From: SZUA-87 sp041687805 | GTDB taxonomy: Bacteria; Actinomycetota; Acidimicrobiia; Acidimicrobiales; Aldehydirespiratoraceae | NCBI GenBank assembly: GCA_041687805.1 | Contig: JBDNJK010000122.1 | Coordinates: forward strand, 1 to 11,705 | Direction: 5' to 3' | Length of the DNA stretch: 11,705 nt | Shown here: positions 7,289 to 11,705 of the stretch, in pieces | Position numbering within the stretch: the first letter of the stretch is position 1 | Layout: every line of letters starts with the position of its first letter | Made by a program: the position numbers and the translations under genes | The notes under the pieces: model-generated | Told to the model about the DNA's origin: nothing | Databases searched by the model: none | The model's input: only the letters and a program-made list of their open reading frames with translations

Positions 7289-7315
7289 TTGACAGAGACA
7301 CGCACGGTGGTGAGC

Positions 7316-8236
7316 ATGTCCGACATGGAAATTCTGCGCACTCCCGATGAACGATTCACCGACCTTCCAGGGTTCGACTATCACCCCAACTACACCGAGA
7401 TTTCAGACCTCGACGGTGGCACGCTCCGAATCCACTATCTCGACGAGGGGCCGAAGACGGCGCCGCCAATTTTGCTCATGCACGGCGAGCCTTCGTGGTG
7501 CTACCTCTACCGGCACATGATCCCGACTCTGGTGGAGGCCGGATACCGATGCATAGCCCCCGACCTGGTCGGTCTGGGCCGAAGCGACAAGCCGTCGAAG
7601 ACATCTGACTACACATATGCCAGGCACGTGGGGTGGATGAGTGCGTTGATTTTCGATCATCTCGATCTGCACGACATCACCTACTTCGGCCAAGACTGGG
7701 GTGGTCTGATCGGCCTGCGCTTGGTGGCCGCCGACCCCGATCGATACTCCAGGGTCATGGTGGCCAACACCGGCTTGCCCGACGGCACGATGAAGGCAAG
7801 CAAGGCGTTCCTAGCTTGGCAGAAGTTCTCTCAGGAATCGCCCGTGTTTCCCGTCGGCAAGCTGATCAACGCGGCCTGCGCCCGGGAGCTGTCTCCCGAG
7901 GAGATTGCCGCCTACGACGCTCCCTTCCCTGACGACTCCTACAAAGCGTGCGCCCGCATTTTCCCGTCACTCGTCCCCACCCGACCGGATGATCCCGAGG
8001 CGCCGGCAAACCAAGCAGCATGGGAGTCTCTGAGGAAATTCGACAAACCGTTCATGTGCGCGTTCAGTGATGGCGATCCGGTCAGTGCCGGAGGCGAGCG
8101 TGCCTTCATCGGGCACGTGCCAGGCACCGACGGTCAGTCCCACACGACGATCGAAGCCGCCGGGCATTTCTTGCAGGAAGACAAAGGTCCTATAATAGCA
8201 CGCCTGATAGTTACTTTCATCCGATCCAGCAACTAG
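7316..8236 (+). CDS. Haloalkane dehalogenase, subfamily I (DhlA/DhmA-like)
   Basis: A 306-residue alpha/beta hydrolase that hydrolyses a carbon-halogen bond to give an alcohol, halide and proton. The oxyanion-side motif is H56-G-E-P-S-W61. The nucleophile elbow is G125-Q-D127-W128-G-G, with D127 as nucleophile and W128 as the first halide-binding Trp. W168 in AFLAWQKF matches the cap-domain Trp175 of DhlA. D254 (SDGDP) is the catalytic acid and H284 (AAGHFLQE) the base. The cap segment AYDAPFPDDSYKA (199-211) closely follows DhlA. The D-H-D triad with two Trp residues is the subfamily I pattern and separates it from epoxide hydrolases. The ATG at 7316 is chosen because GGTGG lies five bases upstream and the N-terminus then matches homologue length; GTG 7307/7310 and ATG 7325 are alternatives. 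The substrate range is unknown. It is nine bases from the SDR gene and probably co-transcribed with it. Confidence 0.9.
   Translation: MSDMEILRTPDERFTDLPGFDYHPNYTEISDLDGGTLRIHYLDEGPKTAPPILLMHGEPSWCYLYRHMIPTLVEAGYRCIAPDLVGLGRSDKPSKTSDYTYARHVGWMSALIFDHLDLHDITYFGQDWGGLIGLRLVAADPDRYSRVMVANTGLPDGTMKASKAFLAWQKFSQESPVFPVGKLINAACARELSPEEIAAYDAPFPDDSYKACARIFPSLVPTRPDDPEAPANQAAWESLRKFDKPFMCAFSDGDPVSAGGERAFIGHVPGTDGQSHTTIEAAGHFLQEDKGPIIARLIVTFIRSSN
8168..8196 (+). promoter_or_regulatory. Possible internal promoter for the SDR gene
   Basis: A perfect TATAAT (8191-8196) lies inside the last codons of the dehalogenase, 49 bases before the SDR start codon. Upstream, TTCTTG (8168-8173) gives a 17-base spacer, and TTGCAG (8171-8176) a 14-base spacer; neither -35 box is strong. 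The hexamer falls in a run of AT-rich, rarely used codons (three ATA isoleucines), unlike the rest of the gene. Confidence 0.3.
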
Positions 8237-8245
8237 GACATCATC

Positions 8246-9091
8246 ATGGATATCAAGGACCGCGTAGTTGTAATCACCGGCGGCGGATCGGGCATCGGGG
8301 AGGCCCTCGCCCGTGCCACTGCCGCACAAGGAGCGACCATGGTGGTCGTGGCCGACCTTCACGGCGGTGAGGCCGCTCGCGTGGCCGACGACATCGGCGG
8401 TACCGCCGTCGAGATCGACGTTCGAAGCGAGGAAGCCATACGTGAAATGGTCGAACGCACCGAAGCTGAGTTCGGGCCCATCGGGCTCTTCGCGTCGAAT
8501 GCCGGCTACGTCACGGTCGGCGGTGTCGAAGACACCAATGAACGCATCCAGCAGATGTGGGAAGTCCACGTCATGGCCCACATCTACGCGGCCCGTGCCG
8601 TGCTGCCGCAAATGATCGCCAACGGCGGCGGCTACCTACTCAACACAGCATCAGCCGCGGGCCTGCTCACCCAGATCGGCTCGATGGCCTACTCGGTCAC
8701 CAAGGGCGCTGCCGTGTCTCTAGCCGAATGGCTCTCTGTCACCCACTACCACCAAGGCATACGGGTGTCGGTGCTGTGCCCACAGGCAGTGCAGACCAAC
8801 ATCGTGGTCAACAGCCCCGACCTCGGCGGTGGCATTGCCGGTCCCGACGATGATTTCGACGGTGGAGTCGCCGGGGCCGACGGAGTGCTCGGCCCCGACT
8901 ACGTGGCGCAGTGTTGTTTGGAGGCCATGCACGACGAGCGATTCTGGGTACTGCCTCACGAAGAGGTCGCAGAATACGCTCGTCGGAAGGCCGACGACGT
9001 CGACCGCTGGCTCGCCGGAATGCGACGCTTTCAGACGCTGTTGGCAGGCGATGGTCCGCTTCCCGGTGACGCAATCGCCCCAAAGATGTAG
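8246..9091 (+). CDS. Short-chain dehydrogenase/reductase (SDR), classical type
   Basis: A 281-residue NAD(P)-dependent oxidoreductase with a Rossmann fold. The coenzyme motif is T11-G-G-G-S-G-I-G18. D37 at the end of beta-2 (VVVADLH) favours NAD over NADP. The structural motif N85-A-G87, the catalytic serine S136 and the pair Y149-x3-K153 are all present. The usual tetrad asparagine position reads H108 (EVHVM), which may be a subfamily trait. The C-terminal part, with EYARRKADDVDRWLAGMRR at 243-261, resembles an SDR group common in mycobacteria and other actinobacteria. AGGA ends seven bases before the ATG and overlaps the dehalogenase stop. Placed directly behind the dehalogenase, it could oxidise the alcohol product to an aldehyde or ketone (inference); the true substrate is unknown. 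The stop lies 15 bp from that of the converging aldehyde dehydrogenase, with no clear terminator between them. Confidence 0.93.
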   Translation: MDIKDRVVVITGGGSGIGEALARATAAQGATMVVVADLHGGEAARVADDIGGTAVEIDVRSEEAIREMVERTEAEFGPIGLFASNAGYVTVGGVEDTNERIQQMWEVHVMAHIYAARAVLPQMIANGGGYLLNTASAAGLLTQIGSMAYSVTKGAAVSLAEWLSVTHYHQGIRVSVLCPQAVQTNIVVNSPDLGGGIAGPDDDFDGGVAGADGVLGPDYVAQCCLEAMHDERFWVLPHEEVAEYARRKADDVDRWLAGMRRFQTLLAGDGPLPGDAIAPKM

Positions 9092-9106
9092 GCAAATCCG
9101 ACTGCT

Positions 9107-10534
9107 TCACCAATCAGCGGCGATGTACTGCGTCTCGCAGAACTCGTAGATTCCCTCGCTCGCACCCTCGCGGCCGAGGCCCGACTGCTTCATGCCTCCG
9201 AACGGTGATGCCGGATCAGACATGGCGCCACGATTCACTCCGACCATGCCGTATTGGAGTCGCTCTCCGGTGTGGAGCGCCTTGGCGAGGTCGGTTGTGA
9301 AGATGTAGGCGGCCAAACCCATTTCGGTGTCGTTGGCATGCCGAATGACTGCATCGTGATCAGTGAACGGGATCACGGGAGCGACCGGGCCGAAGATTTC
9401 CTCACGGGTGATCGGTGAATCAGCCGAGACCCCTCCGAGGACCGTGGGTTGGTAGAAGAAACCGGCACCGTCAACCGGGCTTCCCCCGATCGCGGCACGG
9501 GCACCTGCGCCCACCGCTTGCTTCACCAGACCGTCGATCTTGTCGATGGCAGCTGAACTGATCATCGGTCCACAATTCACCGACTCGTCCCGCCCACTGC
9601 CAACTCTTAGGGCCGCCATTTCGATCGTCAGCTTCTCGACAAATTCGTCGGCCACACCGGCCTCGACGAAAAATCGGTTAGCAGCGGTGCAGGTCTGCGC
9701 AGAATGGCGCATCTTCGCCACCATGGCCCCAGCGACGGCTGCGTCGATATCGGCATCGTCAAACACGATGAACGGAGCGTTTCCGCCGAGTTCCATGGTC
9801 GACTTCAGCACACGATCAGATGCCCGGCGCAGCAACTTGCGTCCGGTGGTGGTGGAGCCCGTGAACGAGATCATCCGAGTGGCCGGATTGTCGACCGCGG
9901 CGTCGAACCATTCGGCAGAGTGCTTGGTGGGCACAACGTTGATCAGCCCAGCAGGCAGGCCGGCCTCTTGCATGAGGTCGGCGACTCTCAGGGCGGTGAG
10001 TGGAGTTTCGTGAGGCGGCTTTATCACCACTGCATTTCCTGCCGCCAACGCCGGAGCCGCCTTGCGAGTGATCATCGCGGCAGGGAAGTTCCACGGGGTG
10101 ACCATCACCACCACACCCACGGGTGGGTGATGCACCAACACCCTTGCGCTGCCCGAAGGCGTCGTGCTCATCGACCCCTTGATGCGGACCGCCTCCTCGG
10201 CGTTCCATCTGAAAAACTCAGCCGCGTAGGCGACCTCGCCCCGAGAGTCGGACAAAGGCTTGCCGTTCTCGCTCGTGATCATCTCTGCCAGTTCGTCGGT
10301 GTGATCAATCAAAATCTGCCAACATGCCCGGAGGATCTCCGAACGGACCCTTGGTGCTGCGGCAGCCCATCCCGGCTGAGCAGCGGCTGCGACATCACAC
10401 GCACGCGATGCGTCGGACGCCGTGCCCGACGCCACCGATGCCACCTCATCGCCGTTGGAAGGGTCGTAGACGTTGAACCTCTCGCCGTCTGACCCAGCCT
10501 GCCATTTGCCACCGATGAGAAGTTCGGTCTGCAT
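9107..10534 (-). CDS. NAD(P)-dependent aldehyde dehydrogenase, succinate-semialdehyde dehydrogenase-like
   Basis: A 475-residue member of the aldehyde dehydrogenase superfamily, oxidising an aldehyde to its acid in the cytoplasm. Catalytic residues are complete: N149 in TPWNF, K172 in VIKPPHE, the coenzyme-binding FTGST at 224-228, E248 in MELGG and the nucleophile C282 in AQTCTAANR. The blocks WNFPAAMITRKAAPALAAG (148-166) and SPFGGMKQSGLGREG (443-457) are close to GabD-type succinate-semialdehyde dehydrogenases. The start is ATG 10534, with a perfect AGGAGG (10540-10545) five bases upstream; an in-frame ATG at 10585 lacks this. It follows a class III aminotransferase by 70 bp, the usual pairing for GABA or another omega-amino acid. 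It could equally serve aldehydes from the neighbouring dehalogenase/SDR genes. The family is certain; the substrate is not. Confidence 0.93.
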   Translation of the reverse strand: MQTELLIGGKWQAGSDGERFNVYDPSNGDEVASVASGTASDASRACDVAAAAQPGWAAAAPRVRSEILRACWQILIDHTDELAEMITSENGKPLSDSRGEVAYAAEFFRWNAEEAVRIKGSMSTTPSGSARVLVHHPPVGVVVMVTPWNFPAAMITRKAAPALAAGNAVVIKPPHETPLTALRVADLMQEAGLPAGLINVVPTKHSAEWFDAAVDNPATRMISFTGSTTTGRKLLRRASDRVLKSTMELGGNAPFIVFDDADIDAAVAGAMVAKMRHSAQTCTAANRFFVEAGVADEFVEKLTIEMAALRVGSGRDESVNCGPMISSAAIDKIDGLVKQAVGAGARAAIGGSPVDGAGFFYQPTVLGGVSADSPITREEIFGPVAPVIPFTDHDAVIRHANDTEMGLAAYIFTTDLAKALHTGERLQYGMVGVNRGAMSDPASPFGGMKQSGLGREGASEGIYEFCETQYIAADW

Positions 10535-10539
10535 ATTTG

Positions 10540-10545
10540 CCTCCT
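10540..10545 (-). promoter_or_regulatory. Shine-Dalgarno site fixing the aldehyde dehydrogenase start
   Basis: A full AGGAGG on the minus strand, five bases before ATG 10534. It decides the start in favour of the shorter, 475-residue protein and against the in-frame ATG at 10585. Confidence 0.8.
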
Positions 10546-10604
10546 GACGCCGAACCAGCCTCGATGACCAGCCCGTAGAGATCAACCAATCGAATAATGC
10601 CCGA

Positions 10605-11705
10605 TCAGGCGACGATATTGCGCACCGCGGAGTCGATTACCCCGAGTGCCAGGTCGATCTCATCTGCCGTGACGGTTAGGGGTGGCATGAACCTGAGCGT
10701 GGTGCCGGCGGCACCGGCGGTCATCGTGATCAGCTTCCCATGTTCGAGACAGTGCCGCCGAACCCCTTCGGCGAGTTCGGCAGACAGAAAATCGGCCGCA
10801 ATCATCAGGCCCAGCGAACGGATCTGACGAATCGTGCCGTGCTCGGCCTGGATTGCTACGAGACCCGCTGTGAGTTGCTTACCGCGGTCGCGTACCCCGG
10901 CGAGAAACCCCTCGGCGCTGAGAATGTCGATGGTGGCCAGCGCGGCAGCGCAACCGATCGGGTTGCCGCCATAGGTTCCCCCGTGGCTGCCCTTGGGCCA
11001 AAGATCGTCGAGCTCGGCGCGTGTGCCGAGCGCCGCGAACGGGAACCCCGATGCGATCCCCTTGGCCATGCAAATAATGTCGGGGACGACGTCGTAGTGG
11101 TCGACAGCGAACATCTTCCCCGTGCGACCGAATCCGCACTGCACCTCATCGGCGATGAACAAGATCCCGTGGTCATGGCATTGGGCAGCAATTCCTTCAA
11201 GGAAGCCGGGCGGCGCAGGGATGTATCCACCCTCACCGAGCACCGGCTCGATGATCACCGCTGCCGTCTCCGATGGTGCGCTCACGGTTTTCAGAAGATC
11301 GTCGAAGCCAGCCAGCGCACGCTGGGTCTCGGCCAGTTGGTCGTTGGCAAGTGGATCGGGGTATGGCGCAATAGCGATTCCGGCCGGAAGCGGAGCGTGG
11401 CCGGCTCGATAGACCGACTTGGAAGTGGTCATGGCCATAGCCAGATGGGTGCGGCCGTGGAAGCTTCCCTTGAAGACGATCACGTTGCTGCGGCCAGTCG
11501 CCTGCTTGGCCAGCTTCACCGCCGCTTCGGTGATCTCGGCTCCGGAATTGGCATAGAAGAATCGATCAATCCCCTCGGGAGTAATGTCGGCAAGCTTGTC
11601 GGCCAACGGCTCCATGAGGTCGTGTCGATAGCAGTTGGCTTGCGCGTGGATGAACCTCGATGCTTGCTGCGAAATCGCCGCCACTACAGCTGGATGCGAA
11701 TGGCC
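10605..11705 (-). CDS. Class III aminotransferase (GABA/omega-amino-acid type), N-terminus outside the window
   Basis: The visible 366 residues are a PLP-dependent class III (ornithine/GABA/4-aminobutyrate) aminotransferase; some 40-60 N-terminal residues probably lie beyond 11705. The reading frame is open to the edge and begins with GHSHPAVVAAI, the conserved block of this family, so the gene does not start inside the window. Other family blocks follow: NSGAEITEAAVKLAK; FHGRTH; IIEPVLGEGGY; DEVQCGFGRTG, whose aspartate (codon 11150-11148) pairs with the PLP nitrogen; and AKGIASGFP, with the Schiff-base lysine at codon 11063-11061. HGGTYGGNPIGCAAALA is also present, and the C-terminus has RFMPPLTVT. 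It moves the terminal amino group of an omega-amino acid to a 2-oxo acid, giving a semialdehyde. The following SSADH-like gene fits GABA breakdown, but beta-alanine, putrescine or lysine-derived substrates are possible. Confidence 0.93.
   Translation of the reverse strand, partial: GHSHPAVVAAISQQASRFIHAQANCYRHDLMEPLADKLADITPEGIDRFFYANSGAEITEAAVKLAKQATGRSNVIVFKGSFHGRTHLAMAMTTSKSVYRAGHAPLPAGIAIAPYPDPLANDQLAETQRALAGFDDLLKTVSAPSETAAVIIEPVLGEGGYIPAPPGFLEGIAAQCHDHGILFIADEVQCGFGRTGKMFAVDHYDVVPDIICMAKGIASGFPFAALGTRAELDDLWPKGSHGGTYGGNPIGCAAALATIDILSAEGFLAGVRDRGKQLTAGLVAIQAEHGTIRQIRSLGLMIAADFLSAELAEGVRRHCLEHGKLITMTAGAAGTTLRFMPPLTVTADEIDLALGVIDSAVRNIVA

Noticed and set aside
7289..7294. Consensus TTGACA on the plus strand as a -35 box for the dehalogenase
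   Set aside because: At 17 bases' spacing the -10 position reads GAGCAT over the start codon, which is a poor match; no convincing plus-strand promoter could be assigned.
7238..7315. Upstream in-frame ATG giving a 332-residue dehalogenase
   Set aside because: The extra 26 residues overlap the start of the divergent acyl-CoA synthetase and the promoter region, and do not resemble dehalogenase N-termini; ATG 7316 has GGTGG at good spacing.
9092..9106. Bidirectional terminator between the converging SDR and aldehyde dehydrogenase genes
   Set aside because: The 15-base gap contains no stem with a T-run, and I see no convincing hairpin nearby.
10535..10585. Upstream in-frame ATG giving a longer aldehyde dehydrogenase
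   Set aside because: ATG 10534 has a perfect AGGAGG five bases upstream and gives the standard family N-terminus; the extension is not family-like.
11682..11684. Apparent start codon (GTG) of the aminotransferase within the window
   Set aside because: The frame stays open to the edge, and the preceding residues GHSHPAV are a conserved internal block of class III aminotransferases, so this GTG encodes valine.

Overview
This is a GC-rich, gene-dense bacterial window with ten protein-coding genes, two of them cut by the window edges. It holds no RNA genes, CRISPR array or insertion sequence that I can see. Heavy G/C in third codon positions, a probable leaderless start, mycobacterial-type SDR, acyl-CoA ligase and haloalkane dehalogenase homologues, and frequent GTG codons suggest an actinobacterium (Actinomycetota; possibly a marine Acidimicrobiia-like lineage). 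That placement is inference, not proof.

Left block (1-7251), all on the minus strand, read from right to left: an acyl-CoA synthetase (5716-7251); a Rieske domain fused to a glutamate-synthase-like FMN/[3Fe-4S] domain (4045-5655); a Rieske domain fused to a pyruvate-oxidase-like ThDP enzyme (2045-4048); a GNAT acetyltransferase (1532-2032); a beta-lactamase-fold serine hydrolase (373-1539); and the start of an ABC transporter ATPase (1-315, cut off). Spacings are short: 60 bp with a hairpin, then a 4-bp ATGA overlap, 12 bp, an 8-bp overlap and 57 bp. The block could be one operon driven from a promoter at 7260-7288.

Middle (7316-9091), plus strand: a subfamily-I haloalkane dehalogenase followed 9 bp later by a short-chain dehydrogenase, divergent from the acyl-CoA synthetase. 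Right block (9107-11705), minus strand: an aldehyde dehydrogenase of succinate-semialdehyde-dehydrogenase type, preceded by a class III aminotransferase that runs off the window. This is a typical omega-amino-acid (for example GABA) degradation pair.

Two functional readings stand out. First, dehalogenase, SDR, aldehyde dehydrogenase and acyl-CoA ligase could together turn a halogenated alkyl compound into alcohol, aldehyde, acid and acyl-CoA. Second, and most unusual, two adjacent, translationally coupled genes each carry an N-terminal Rieske [2Fe-2S] domain on a different catalytic core (ThDP enzyme and GltS-like enzyme). This suggests a two-component redox system that I cannot match to a described pathway.
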